From NCBI GenBank assembly GCA_037074765.1, contig JBAMDO010000564.1, positions 558,001 to 622,000 on the forward strand: 64,000 nt of DNA, read 5' to 3'. Source of the stretch: Mansonella perstans. Its lineage: Eukaryota; Nematoda; Chromadorea; Rhabditida; Onchocercidae. The translations under genes were made by a program, and so were the position numbers. This document shows, piece by piece, positions 50,401 through 61,077 of this stretch (position 1 is the first letter of the stretch; every line of letters starts with the position of its first letter). The notes beneath the pieces were generated by a model. That model worked only from the letters and a program-made list of their open reading frames with translations. It was not told the origin of the DNA and did no database searches.

Positions 50401-53400
50401 ATTAATGATTGAATTTTGTCAAGTAGAAGTGATAGATTTGTTGGCAATTTTGATAGGATGACTTGAAAAGTAAGATGAAATGAAATATATTGCAAGGATG
50501 GTATAAAGTTCATTTTAGTGTGACAAAATTTTGTGTGCTCATCAAAAACACCATAATGTAAAGAAAAATAGACAGCAATACTGCACAATAATAATAAATT
50601 CTTTTCTTCATATTTTTTTTTTTATTATTTTTATTTATATTGCTCCATATAAATAAAATCATAATATTTGTATTATTAGCATCAGTGTTATAGTTATTTA
50701 TTTTATTGCCATACTATAATATTCATACCATATTTATTTAATTAGTATCAGTGTTGTGTATTTTCATTGAATTCTTTATGGGCACTGCGTTAAAACAGTA
50801 AAATGTAGTTCCCCCCGCCTTCTTATTATTTCAATCTTGTTTAATCAGTGAAGAAGCAACGTGGGTGAGAATTGTTAATATTGGTAGTGGTGATAGTTGA
50901 GACTGGTAACAACAGCAACAATAATAATAGTGTGCATTATCTACCTGAACCAATTGGTTGCCCAGTGAAGCGAAGATACCGACTGGATTGAACTGAACTC
51001 GTTTTTCTATTTCTCTATTTCACTACTACATTCCAACAGTTATGAGTGTATGGCCTGATGGTATGCCTTCTTCTTTTTTTTTTTTTTTTTTTGTGAAATA
51101 GACTGCAATTTGTAGTATTCCTTTAAAACAAAGGCAAGAATATTAGGTGTCATGATTCATCCTATATTGCTTTTCACGAAATAAATTGTCGTGAATTCTT
51201 GTCTTGAACCTGTCATATTTTTAATGTAAAAGTTCTTTGCCATTTTTTTTAGAACGAACAAAATAATGTGTGTTTATGTATGAATGTGGTACTCTTGTTT
51301 CAATTAGCCAAATCTAAAAAAGATCGTATGAATGAAGAAACTGATATGAGTCTTGTTTATCGGCAAGTAGCGAGTGAAAATATTCATTTTATGGGTTCGA
51401 GCAGGAAACTTTAAGGCTGTTTAAGATTTCGAAAACCAGACCCGCATTTACCGGGTCAAATTTTTAGTCATTATTTCCTCGACTGACGTGAGATTTGCAG
51501 ATTTTTTTCCATTACTGTTTCATTTCTTTATTAATTTATTTGTTTTTGAAATCTCCGTCGACATTTTTCTTCCTCAATTAGTCAAACGTCCAAGCGTTTG
51601 ATTTTATTCCATGACTTTGGTAAGTATGGACAATGAATTCAAAAACTCTAGAACAGACCTTCCGAATCCTGTTTGATTTTACCGCTTCCTAGCTCATTTT
51701 CGGATTCTTTAAATCCGCCATACGAGCATGAAGTTCCGCTTGATCATAATTGCGGCACTGCTTTGGAAGATGATAGTCTAATTCATAACATAAGTCGCTA
51801 TGTCACTATAATGAAGTTATGTGTTTATTTAAATCATTTGATATGTATGAAATTAAATTCTGTTTGGAGGGATCATATATTTCAGTGGTAAGAATTGATT
51901 TAAGATTGTAGGTTTGATAAGGTTAATCGTTAACTTTCCAAGATTCAATTTTTTCTTCTGAAATTGAATCTCATCGAATTTTTGCCAATGTAAGTTTACA
52001 AATTTTTCAGTTCTGACATTTTTTTAAGATGGTTTTCAAAAAAAATTTTTTTTTTGCGAGAAATTGATAAGATTAAATTTCAGCTAGTCCGTATGCGATT
52101 TCCGGATGGCCTTGGTGGTGGCTATTGCTTCTGCTTATCTTGTTACTTCTGCTTATTCTTCTCACATGTTGCCTGCTTTGGTGTTTGCAAGGGTAATTTT
52201 TCCATCTTGTGAAAAAGAAAAGCGAAGGGTCGGGAAATCGATGACATAATTGGAAAACTTTAAACTTTCTTGGTTCAACAGTGGAATTTCTTAATTTATT
52301 TACATCTTACTCTTGAGAAAAAGGTCAAATATAGGCAGAATTTTTCTAGTCGAATTTAGCAGATTCTTGGGAATTTTTTCTTAAAACTTGAAATTGAATT
52401 TTCAATTTTCTTTCAAATAAGCATTGCTAGGTGCATTTTTGTTTTTCATTCATTCTTCTTACATTTGATGAAAAAAGGCAATTATCTTAAACGAATTGCT
52501 TCAATTAATTGTTTCATCACTTATCATTGTCATTGTTTAATATTCTCAAATTTTTAAACCAAGACAGGAAATGAGACTGATTTAAATGTCATTTCTGATT
52601 TTGACCTCTAAATTATAACTTTTCTCCTAGCATTTAGTAGATTGTCAGGAAAGATGAATTAAACATGAAATATATTAATCCACAGGAAATTAGTGAAAGG
52701 GTGAATACATTCCAGTGGTTGTAATTTTCTGATTTGTGGAAGCAAAAAATTTTCTACCAACTGATTTATTCAATTATTGCTAGCAGTGCGATAATTATTG
52801 TATAGATCAAATATTTGTTATATTTTATCTTTTCTCTAAATAAGTGGAACTCTTTATTATTAATATAAGAAAAAATTGATTTTTATTATTTTACTTTACT
52901 TGAAAAAATAAGCAATTTGGTACCAAACTGCACCTTTCTCAGAAAAAGAAACAGTTTTTCGAATTTTCAAATTGAAAACGAAAAACCATTTGTTGAATTC
53001 CAAACTACAATTATCATTTATTCTTATTAATTTAGCTACATGAATTGTTATACATGATTTGTTATTATTGTATTGTGTTGGTTATAACTTGACTTCCTGT
53101 GTCATTTCTGTTTTTCTTTCAAATATTGAAATTGCAATTACTATTTGAAAATGAATTGAAACTAAAAGCAAAAACGAATTGAATTGTAGGCGCTATCGGA
53201 CACGTAAAGAACGACGTTTTGTTGCAAATGGTCAGACAGTGCCACTACTTTCCACAGATGTTAGTCTTTTTCAACAAACATGAATATTTAAATGATCCAA
53301 AAAATCGATATTAAATAATTGGGACTGAAGATTGAATTTAAGAAAGAGTATTTCAAAAAGTTATTCATTGAATAAAATCATGTTTAATCTGATATATCGC

Positions 53401-56400
53401 TAGTGAAATGTCTTTTTAGATTTTAATTTAGAATATGCATCAGAGGATGGTGTTGTAATCTGATTGCTTTAAGATGAGTTTTGCTAGTGTTAAGTTATCC
53501 TATTAAGAAGCGTCTTTTGCAGTACTATAATTATTTCCGGTGGTTGTATGCATTTTTTTTGTCAGAATTTTTATTTCTATGTCGGAATTTTTATTAGATT
53601 CTGTTTTAACATTTGAATGATTTTTTTAATTCAGGATAACTTTTGCAAAAATGTTAAGGCATGGTGTTAAAAAACAAAACATGTAATATTTTTAGATAGA
53701 GAAAAATGGAATAGAGCAAAACATACAAGCACTTTCGTCACGTGTTGATGATATCCGTTCATCGCTTGATCAGAAGGCTGCAGGTATGTCACAAAAATCG
53801 ACTGATCTTAATTTATGTTTGCAAATATGAAGTGAATTTTTAAGCTCGTGGAGATTTCGAAGATGGATATGTGCGTGGTTTTCGAGATGCAAACAAATTG
53901 GGCACTGCATCTGCGGCGCGTCGACGAATGGATGATGACTACGGTAGTAAGGATGATCGGTTCCATGAGGGCTATGTAAAAGGATTGAGGTATGTAAAAT
54001 TATGGATTGTGTGAGAATAGAAGAATCGCTAAACATTCTCGGAATTGTTTCGCATTTTGCTAATCAAATGTAATTACAGAAATGAAAGCATCTTTATATC
54101 AGAGAGGAATTTTGGTATTTTAATTACTTTTAGGAATGATTTTGAAATTTAGTAAAAAGTAGAACCCAATATAGCGCATAGTATGCAAATAACTTCCCGG
54201 TATGCATCTAAATGAAGCTTTTGAAGTCAGAACTGAGAAGGAATCCCGCTTCAAAATTTTTACTTGAATTGATTACAGAGATGCCGGAATGACGGGAATG
54301 AGCGCATCAATGCGTAATTTGGCACAACGTGGTCAGGGTCCTGGCTATTCTTCCGGTTACATGCAGGGTTTCCGAGACGGAAACTCAGGTTTATTTGGTG
54401 ATCGAATATCCAACAGCTTATTACGAAGACTAGAAGAACAGTATCCGAATCAAGAAGAATTCCGCACTGGTTATATTGATGGATTCAAGGAAGGCATTGA
54501 AAGTAGAACTTCTGGACAAAGAGTGAGAGATTACGCATATTTTTCAGTTTGTTGTGTTTTACAATTTTGTTATAACCCATGATTTTTCTATTTTATTGTT
54601 GTAGGTAAGATATTATTTTGATCTCAAATTTGTTCTTGTTTGTTTGAAGCAAAATTTCTAACCATATTCTTACCGAAATGAGTAAGTTTTCAGAGCTTTG
54701 AGGAATCACGACGTTTGCAAGAGAGCCTTACCAAACTTACTGAAATACTGCAAGATAAATCGAAAGGCAGTATTGATGAAACACATACTACCAAAATTTA
54801 TCATGTTTGTAAGTTATTTTTTTATGTCATTTTTATATCTAATTTTGCAGTAACAAACAGTGCACAGTTTTTTGTCTTTCCAATGGTTGTAAAAACAGAA
54901 TTGCTGCAAGTAATTTGATAAATTTAAAAAAATTTTTTATTCTTTCAGACAATCAACAACCAGAAGCTATTAATGTATCAGCCTATTCCTCTACAACCGG
55001 TCGTCAACTGGAGCAAGAACTAGAGGACCTTACATCCTCTTCTAGAAGATCTACTCTCAGGCGACATTATACGGTCATTTTTTTTTGAATTTTCTTATTG
55101 TTTTTTGCATCTAATGAGATGTTTAATTCTGAAATTTTGGGGAAATAGTAGAACGTTTGGTCAAAGAAATTTTTGTTTTTGAACGTTATTGTCTTTTCAA
55201 AAGATTTCAAAACGATAGGAAGATTTTTTCAATTTTTTAAAATTTTAGCCAGGAGACTATCTAAAGTACGGTAGTGAAGCGGAAGCATATGGTAGTTTAG
55301 CAAAGAATCGACGTTCGCTTTCAGCATCCGCACTTGGTCGAGAGCTTGCTAGAGGTTTTTCTTTCTCTTTTCTATCTCTTTCTCTTTGAAATTTATTGTG
55401 AAAAGATACAAAGATTCCTCAAAATTCCTCATTATTAAACTTCTAATTGACAGAATTGCAGGAAAACCAAAGTTAGAAATTTTGCATGAAGTTTTAACAA
55501 AATAATTTAATCCACTTATTTTTTTTTCTGTATTAAATTTATCGCCAGCGAAATGGGTCTTAAAAATTGACTAATAAAACAGTTGTTTAAGATGCAGGTA
55601 AAAATAATGACAGCTGAGTGATTCTCAAAATGAATGATTTATCATACTTTACATGAGCACGTGTGATTCCTTTTTTTTGAAAAAGCTTTTTTTGTTTTAT
55701 TTAACCGGCTATTAATCAGAGCCCAGAGCATCTGAAATTAAACGACAAATGGATCGTTTGACGGGAAATGTAATTTTGCCAGCGGTGGAAAGCAGTGAAT
55801 GCCAAGATAATTATGGAATTCTTCTTGCATTATGAAATGATAATATTTTTTTATTGCAAATAATTTTCCTGCTCTCTCTCCATTGTTTTTTTTTTTTGAA
55901 ATTTCAGGTTTTTTTGGCTAATTCCTTTCAAAAGCTTGCTTTGGCAAATTCTTATCTTTGAGTTTTTATAATTTCATAGCTTTTTGAAAATCAATCAGTT
56001 TTTGTTGTGTGCTCTACTTACATTTTATATTTTTGTTTGCCGTTTGTTTGCAGAACAGTCAGAACGTGCTCGTCTGTATTCTGGTACCGGAACATCGTAT
56101 ATCAGTCGCGCGTCGGCTGCCGAAAGGCCTATTACAGATACATATTCACGTCGTTACACATATCGTAGCCGTAGTGACATGGGTAGTCCGCGCCATTATG
56201 CGTCGCAGACATTGCTCGACGGCGCTCGTCCAGGACCTTCTACACCGCACACACGTCGTGATGCACTGCACACTTTGCAACGTGAGCTTGATACACTATC
56301 ACGCTCACCGGATCAGTTAATAGCGCGTGGCTATAGCTCTGACACGGGGTACCTGAACGATACAATGCGATCACGTACCCGCGCATACTCAAACTATGAT

Positions 56401-59023
56401 TATGGTTAGCAGGCACTCTATCATACCTTTTTTTTGCGTGATGCTGGAATAAATTAGCTGGAGTAAAGCGTGCGTTACAATATTGCACCTTATGTTGCAA
56501 ATAAAGCACTACACATAACCGCACATATTAAAGCACTTTAATCTACACTTTAATCTAATCAAAATCTCGTAAAAGAGTTGGGGTATTTATTCAAATATAT
56601 TTACTTATATATTCGTAGCTGTTTGGGACCACTACATGATATTGATTCAATGAATTTATGAGTTCTTTTTTATCGACTTTTTTTTTGAACTTTTGTTCAA
56701 TATAGATATGGCAGGTAATCTCATTTTCCGTCTGCCTAAAAAAATCAAACATGGTTTCTGCCACTTTTACCACTTGTTTTCTTTAAATTTCTTTTATCAC
56801 TGGTAAGATTTTCAAAGCCAACGAATCCTTATTTTAAAATTTCTTCTACTACAAAACTTTTTAGCAATATGTTTTTTTCTTTTTTTCGTAGTGAAGGGAT
56901 TTGGTAGAAGAGAATTTAGCAAGATGCAGTTCGAGAAAGGAATTGATTTGTGAGAACATATGCAATCAAAAATTTGATAAAACGTCATTTTTTGTTAGCA
57001 TCAAAGTTCGCTGCTGTTAGTTATGCATGCCTGGCGCTAAATTTACTTCAATTTTCAGGCAACTTCAAGTGATATTTGATTTTACAGATACATATAGAAC
57101 ATCGAAGAGTGAAATGAGAAGTGCGGAAACATCTGGTGGTATTATCGATGCGAGCAGTAATGGTACTTCAGCAGGTGTAGGTTATGGTACAAGAGCTACA
57201 GCTTCTACCTCATTCAGTGCCCGTAGAGGAGGTATCTTATCTGTTTCTTCTGCTACGATGCTTTAATCCAAATTTGAGGAATTAATATTAGTTGTTCATT
57301 ACCTTCAGTAGATTCCGTTTTCGCTGGTGAAGATAGAATTGCAAGCTGGTAGTATATTGCACATTCATAAATAGTGCAGTGGAGTAACTGCGCTTCGTAA
57401 TTTCATTTGCTATTAGTTATGTTTTTTCTTTTGAAGTGTTTGAATTACCTTAAAAAATTTGATAATATTGCTTTTCACTGCAATTTTACAAACCGAAAAT
57501 CACGAATGCAATTTGCACAGTGCCTGTTTTGCTATTTTAACAATTCTTAATGGTACAAGTGACGTCGAGAATTATTTGAGTGTGGTTAATGTAATTAGAA
57601 GTGCTAAGCTTAGTTTCAGTTTTGATATAAATTTAAGAAATGTGTATTGTGCTAACACAACTGTGTGATAACTATCGCCCTGGTTACAAAAGCTACCGGA
57701 AGAGTGAAAAATTGCAAATAAAAACCATTTTAAAATCTGTGCAACATTATTAACAGCGCAGTGCATTCAGTTTATCATCGAAAAACTGTAGTACCAACAG
57801 GATTGCAGTGCAAATAGGCAGAAAAAGTTGCGCTATAAATTTGCAGAAAATGAAAGAGGAGCTAGTAGTGGAAGGACGACAGTTGGTAATTTTTCATCGC
57901 ATAATTGGCCCGATGATCTGATTGATATTGTCAACGAACCGATGGGACAGACATTGGATCGAATGAAAAAATACAGTAACTCGTTGTCACAGGTTGACCG
58001 AGGTACGCACCTTTTCATCTGAGAATTACGATTTGATTGCGATGAAACTCGACGGAAGCAAAGTTTTAATTTAAAATTCAACTACTTGGATTTGAAGTTC
58101 AAAAAGGAGATTTTTTTTTTGATATCTATGATTGCGCTATTCTTTTCATTGTCGTTTTGGAATATATTTGGCATAATTTTTTATTGCGAAATTTGATATC
58201 ATTTTTTGGTTTTGCTCAGTTTTTTGCTTTAATGTATGCTTAAATTTGCACTGTGTGAAATGAATGATCATAACAGTGTGTCTAATGCTTGAACTACAAA
58301 GTATTAAATTTTTTGTTTGTTTTGTGCGGCAGTTTAGTTTGGAAAACTAAGGAAATTTTCTCATTTTGCTAAGCGTACGAAATTTTTAAAATAAGCCTTG
58401 AAGTACTGTTTTATTACGCCATATAGTAACAGTGGTTTTTGTTTTTCCTAGTATTTTTCTAATAAATTCCATTGAGCCTTTTGATTTTCATATTTTTTGA
58501 GATTTGTATTAGTTAAATTTATTTGCTTAAATAGTAGCAAATATTTCCAGACAGAAAAATTAAATCGTTTCTAAATTTCGACAAATAATTTTAATGATTG
58601 TAGATGGAGCGGAGGAAAGTGGTCCAATACGCGAAAGAGTAGAAGAACGATATCAACGTTCATACAAAGAAGTATATTTGATTATTTCTGTTGATTCCTT
58701 TCTAACATTTTATTTTCTATGAGATTAAATTTAAACGAATCTAGAATAGAAGATAGCAAGACGTGGATCCACGTCTCTTATACATTTCTTTTCATTTATT
58801 TATTTTCCAGATCATAAATGTAACGTTAGAAACACAGGAGCGGACAATCATTTGACCTAGTATATTTGCACCAGTAATTAGTGGGCTATTTTCTTAGTGT
58901 ATCCCTAACTTTCGTTTAGTTGTGCTTTGTATTATTTAACTATTTCACATCATTTTTGATGTGGAATTATTGGAAGCTATGAATTTGTTTTGATTTCAGG
59001 AATATACAACAGGAAGACGATAA
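22457..59023 (+). CDS. let-805: Myotactin (LET-805) orthologue, giant FN3 transmembrane receptor of hemidesmosomes
   Basis: In C. elegans, myotactin sits in the epidermis at fibrous organelles, where it links the body-wall muscle side to epidermal intermediate-filament attachments; loss is lethal. I assembled 60 exons, 14,250 nt and 4,749 residues (C. elegans roughly 4,450). Order: signal peptide (1-22), about 37 FN3 domains, an LAR-like membrane-proximal domain (about 4041-4168), one transmembrane helix (about 4177-4203), and a tail of about 545 residues. Every splice junction is phase-consistent; nearly all use GT-AG, one appears to be GC-AG. The start is the ATG two bases after a TTTCAG acceptor, opening a clear signal peptide. 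The end is a 24-nt exon with stop at 59021-59023, followed by AATAAA at 59052-59057. Exon coordinates are given in the sub-region entries. Identification rests on overall architecture and size plus the nematode context; individual weak junctions may shift. Confidence 0.9.
23999..24030. repeat. Poly-T tract (32 bp) in let-805 intron 4
   Basis: Uninterrupted run of T; the longest homopolymer noticed in the window and a probable site of length error in assembly. Confidence 0.95.
27361..27510 (+). other. let-805: let-805 exon 11: symmetrical linker exon with RSKR site
   Basis: 150 nt, phase 1 at both ends, encoding about 50 residues that do not look like FN3: rich in Gln, Thr and Ser, with RSKR at residues about 576-579 (27477-27488) followed by QQKD. 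R-x-K-R is the consensus for furin-type proprotein convertases, and this position is extracellular. Because the exon is a multiple of three and phase-matched, it could be skipped without a frameshift. Confidence 0.7.
28067..29568 (+). other. let-805: let-805 exons 12-16 (first part): FN3 domains 6-7
   Basis: Exons: 28067-28169, 28313-28460, 28603-28675, 29017-29132, 29368-29983 (the last runs on into the charged segment). Domain 6 carries a cysteine pair (FKCPEG...FCYDL), as other type-D domains of this protein do. Domain 7 is LHWLPP...QLSQDSVYNISVRA. The junction after 29132 has GC instead of GT as donor; every alternative I tried fails to join in frame. Confidence 0.75.
29575..29983 (+). 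other. let-805: let-805 charged Arg/Glu/Gln helix inside the ectodomain
   Basis: Continuation of exon 16, residues about 803-938. About 136 residues dominated by R, E, Q, K and H (for example LKQQMEQERRRNRIKE and ERMKLRERQQWKKEKER), lacking proline and glycine over most of its length. It should form a long single helix or coiled coil. It sits between two FN3 domains with no splice boundary at its start, so it belongs to the protein rather than a mis-joined exon. Confidence 0.8.
30406..34564 (+). other. let-805: let-805 exons 17-23: FN3 domains 8-12 (first part)
   Basis: Exons: 30406-30521, 30682-30883, 31153-31434, 32105-32215, 33078-33213, 33410-33567, 34125-34564. Alternating F-type (long GY/F..EYR..W strand, ending in a TxxC tail) and A-type (W.C or H.C after strand B) domains. 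Exon 20 (111 nt, phase 1 both sides) encodes only 37 residues with two cysteines (RSICDPR, FWCRSP), too short for a domain. Exon 23 begins after TAATTTAG at 34124; an earlier AG at 34096 would put a stop in frame. Confidence 0.8.
34672..39710 (+). other. let-805: let-805 exons 24-31: two complete six-domain FN3 units
   Basis: Exons: 34672-34899, 35140-35356, 35531-35660, 35827-35954, 36136-36485, 36566-36844, 36977-37537, 37772-39710. Unit 1 spans 34828 to about 37873, unit 2 37874-39710. Exon 31 alone encodes 646 residues: the end of one F domain and a full A-B-C-D-E-F set. The exon 27 donor is taken at GCTG|GTGAGA because that phase joins exon 28 and restores the strand ending NIAG. An internal acceptor at 37757 was passed over for the one at 37771, which keeps the FN3 spacing. 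Confidence 0.85.
39909..43812 (+). other. let-805: let-805 exons 32-39: third FN3 unit, five domains
   Basis: Exons: 39909-40074, 40345-40466, 41201-41503, 42123-42416, 42766-42896, 43109-43301, 43398-43486, 43590-43812. Domains follow A (SSWQC), B (GQITGYTLVY...GECGP), C (PDCELRNGKITRYEW), D (LQCSDA...LCYRVV), F (VVGYILEYK..DDW). The E-type domain found in the other units is absent here. Long introns (40467-41200, 41504-42122) hold nothing recognisable. Confidence 0.85.
43922..48037 (+). other. let-805: let-805 exons 40-47: fourth FN3 unit and membrane-proximal domain
   Basis: Exons: 43922-45114, 45385-45561, 45655-45838, 46007-46143, 46258-46542, 46676-47131, 47384-47562, 47757-48037. Exon 40 encodes nearly four FN3 domains (A-B-C-D). 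Further divergent FN3 domains follow, then the last extracellular domain in exons 46-47, with blocks RYYVVVD, IPYYVAA, IGDGSVIGGYLNYPL and KYNYEIY. That pattern resembles the membrane-proximal region of LAR-type receptor tyrosine phosphatases (YIAA...LGDG..Y.G..N.PL). No phosphatase domain follows. Confidence 0.85.
49976..50021. repeat. Strong hairpin in let-805 intron 47
   Basis: CTACTGAAATCCAT (49981-49994), loop CGCTT, ATGGATTTCAGTAG (50000-50013): a perfect 14-bp stem. Five more pairs (ACTGA with TCAGT) extend it after a three-base bulge (CAC). Confidence 0.92.
51308..51414 (+). other. Candidate alternative terminal exon of let-805 (no membrane anchor)
   Basis: TTTCAATTAG ends at 51307. 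The following 107 nt enter in phase 1, matching exon 47, read for 34 codons (including RMNEETDMSLVYRQ) and stop with TAA at 51412-51414. An internal CAA|GTAGCG could be a donor instead. If used, the product would end after the LAR-like domain and be secreted. A frame of this length can arise by chance, so this is speculative. Confidence 0.25.
52084..52192 (+). other. let-805: let-805 exon 48: transmembrane segment
   Basis: 109 nt, phase 1 in, phase 2 out. Encodes a tryptophan cluster (GWPWWW), about 24 mostly leucine/isoleucine residues ending in CCLLWCL, and leads into the basic RYRTRKERR stop-transfer sequence of exon 49. This fixes the orientation: FN3 part outside, tail inside. Confidence 0.95.
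55720..55835 (+). other. Candidate alternative last exon of let-805
   Basis: An acceptor (TTAATCAG ending at 55719) opens a phase-1 frame compatible with exon 55. It reads 38 residues (including EIKRQMDRLTGN and LPAVESSECQDN) to TGA at 55833-55835. It does not join in phase to exon 56, so it would be a mutually exclusive C-terminus. No AATAAA follows closely. Confidence 0.45.
58811..58855 (+). other. Second candidate last exon of let-805
   Basis: TATTTTCCAG ends at 58810. The phase-0 frame from exon 59 continues for 14 residues (IINVTLETQERTII) to TGA at 58853-58855. It competes with the 24-nt exon at 59000-59023, which is also phase 0. Confidence 0.4.
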
Positions 59024-59051
59024 GCTAATATATGAATTCATTTTCCAAACA

Positions 59052-59057
59052 AATAAA
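59052..59057 (+). terminator. Polyadenylation signal of let-805
   Basis: AATAAA 29 bases after the stop at 59023, in an A-rich context suited to cleavage shortly after. Confidence 0.7.
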
Positions 59058-61077
59058 AAAAGAAGTCAAAATAGTCGCTGTTATTATCTAATATTTCTTT
59101 TTCCTAAGAAGTTTCCAGTGATATGAATAATAGAATAAAATTGGCATGGTGCTCGGTGATACTGATATTTATGCTTCAGTACTTCCCGTTCCTTCTGATA
59201 ACCTGTTGTTTCTTCTTATTTTTCCCACTTCTCTTTACATTTCTATACATAGAGTCGACCTTTCTGACCTTTTTTTGCAAAGAAATGATTTCTTTAATTT
59301 CCGTACTTTCCAGTTTGACAATATTTTATTTTATTTTTTGTCAAATAAGATAAAATTTAAAATGAATTTCGAAAATTTCTTATCTTTTAATACAGCAACA
59401 TGGCGATTCACCAGACATTTGTCATTTATATTTAATTTTTCTGGAATATTCAGTGTAATGACGTTAATTAACAATCCTTAAGATGCAAACAACTCAAAAT
59501 GCTGTTGCCAGTATCCTATTTGCTTTTTCATACACTCCACATATAATAATCACTGTCAATTATTATTTTATTGAAATTTCTACTTGCTCACATCTACTTT
59601 TATTTAATTTTAATTTTCTTTAATGAGTTTAGCTTTTATGGATATTTTTTGTTTGTTTACTTTTGCAGACTGTTGCATTTTAGAAAACGCATAATCTTTT
59701 TTTTTTTTTTTTTGTATCAGTATGTCAGTAAATGTTTGATAATGTATTATTGTACTCACTATTTGATCATGTATGATCTTTTCAGTTTTCTGCTATTGCT
59801 GCCAATTCGTCGTTAGTTTTAGATTTCCAAAATAGAAAGAAACCGATTATAATATGGAAGAAATGAAAACTTTATTCTTTGATCCCTTTCACGATTATCA
59901 CTTAATTGATTTCAAATTATTTTATATTTAAAATAACTATTTGACAAAACAATTTTAAGAATAAACCAAATATCACTTCTTTTTTCCCAATTTTTATGCT
60001 TCCAATGATTCGTTAAAGAAATGGCTGGTAAGCTGAGTTGCTTTTGCTTTTTTTTTACGATTCATCAACTTATTTGAATTTATGTGCCTTCTGAATAAAG
60101 TGATACGGTTATTTTTGTCATTCGTAATTACGCAATTACGCCACTGATTGTTTATCCATTTCTTTTAGAATAACTTAAAATAGTTTAAAAGAAATTAATC
60201 AGTTGCTAAGAAAAATATTGGAAAGACTGATCTTTACATCGTAAGATTCTCATCAGACTATTCGACTCTTCCACCTTTTATTTGCCAATTCCCTTCTTAA
60301 GGAGAAATTTCATGAAGTTTTCATTTATTTCGATTTGTTTTGCACTCTGTACAAATTTAATAGCTTAATTCTGAAATTTAAAAAAGAAAATCCACTGCGA
60401 GAACTGTGCACGCTTGAGGGAAGCAAATACTGCATGAAGGTAACAATTTAGATATCCTTTAAGTGTTTAAAGAATCTATTTTCACCAAATGGTTGTTATT
60501 TAAATTTTATTACCGTACTGTTCTAAGACACTGAATGAACAATTTAAATCAATGCTTAATTCTCTGTTTAGCTTCAAGAGATTTTAGCAAATTAATAGAG
60601 GCCAAGCCTGATTGAAATATTACGAAGTGTTGAGATGATCGGAACACTCTTCTTAAACATTCATTTCTTTCGTCGAACAAGTTAATTAATTCCTACTGGC
60701 TGACTGATAGGAACGATAATTTTTAACCTAGCTTGTTACTGAAAATATGAAAAAAATCATTTGGCCAGTCGTTTATTTGAAAGCATTATGTTGCTTCTAT
60801 CAATTGTCAATATTTTCCTCGAGGGAAACACCGAGAATATGTCTTGCATCTTTTTACAAACAGTTATCACTTTACTCTGAAAAGTATTTTTTCTATTTTT
60901 TCTATTTAATTTTTTCTATTTAAGCCTTTAATGTCATGCTTAGGCAATACTAACTGTAAGTTAATTCGTGGTAACATCATAGGCTAAGATATTCCGTAGT
61001 AAGTCATGTAATACTGATTTGCTGTCATAGTGCTAGAACGTATGATTTATACATTTATGTATTTTTTGTAAAATAGA
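59058..61077. other. Intergenic DNA between let-805 and the RING gene
   Basis: About 2 kb of AT-rich sequence. Overlapping hydrophobic frames at 59123-59481 look like composition artefacts. A signal-peptide-like start at 60312 is broken after 18 codons. No gene supported. Confidence 0.5.

Larger units (their letters stand above)
48038..52083. other. let-805 intron 47 (4.0 kb)
   Basis: The longest intron of the gene, separating the ectodomain from the transmembrane exon. It contains a strong hairpin (49976-50021), an exon-like segment with a stop (51308-51414), short hairpins near 51441 (GACCCG/CGGGTC) and 51584 (CAAACG/CGTTTG), and a frame at 51673-51891 whose phase does not fit the neighbouring exons. 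Confidence 0.6.
53190..59023 (+). other. let-805: let-805 exons 49-60: cytoplasmic tail
   Basis: Exons: 53190-53259, 53696-53783, 53845-53989, 54279-54522, 54694-54808, 54949-55073, 55249-55354, 56054-56404, 57088-57231, 57847-58002, 58604-58671, 59000-59023. The tail starts basic, has a short helix (QALSSRVDDIRSSLD), four GYxxG[FL] repeats in exons 51-52, a predicted helix (EESRRLQESLTKLTEIL), then a Ser/Arg/Tyr-rich, probably disordered part (YSRRYTYRSRSDMG). It ends EYTTGRR. No enzymatic domain is seen. It presumably binds cytoskeletal or plaque proteins, as expected for a hemidesmosome receptor. Confidence 0.82.

Noticed and set aside
51673..51891. 72-codon frame in intron 47
   Set aside because: Would need phase-2 entry, but exon 47 ends in phase 1 and no bridging exon was found. 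Read in phase 1 it hits a stop at once.
59123..59481. Overlapping hydrophobic frames downstream of let-805
   Set aside because: Two phases open at once, Phe/Leu/Ile-rich, no splice or family support; lies after the polyadenylation signal.
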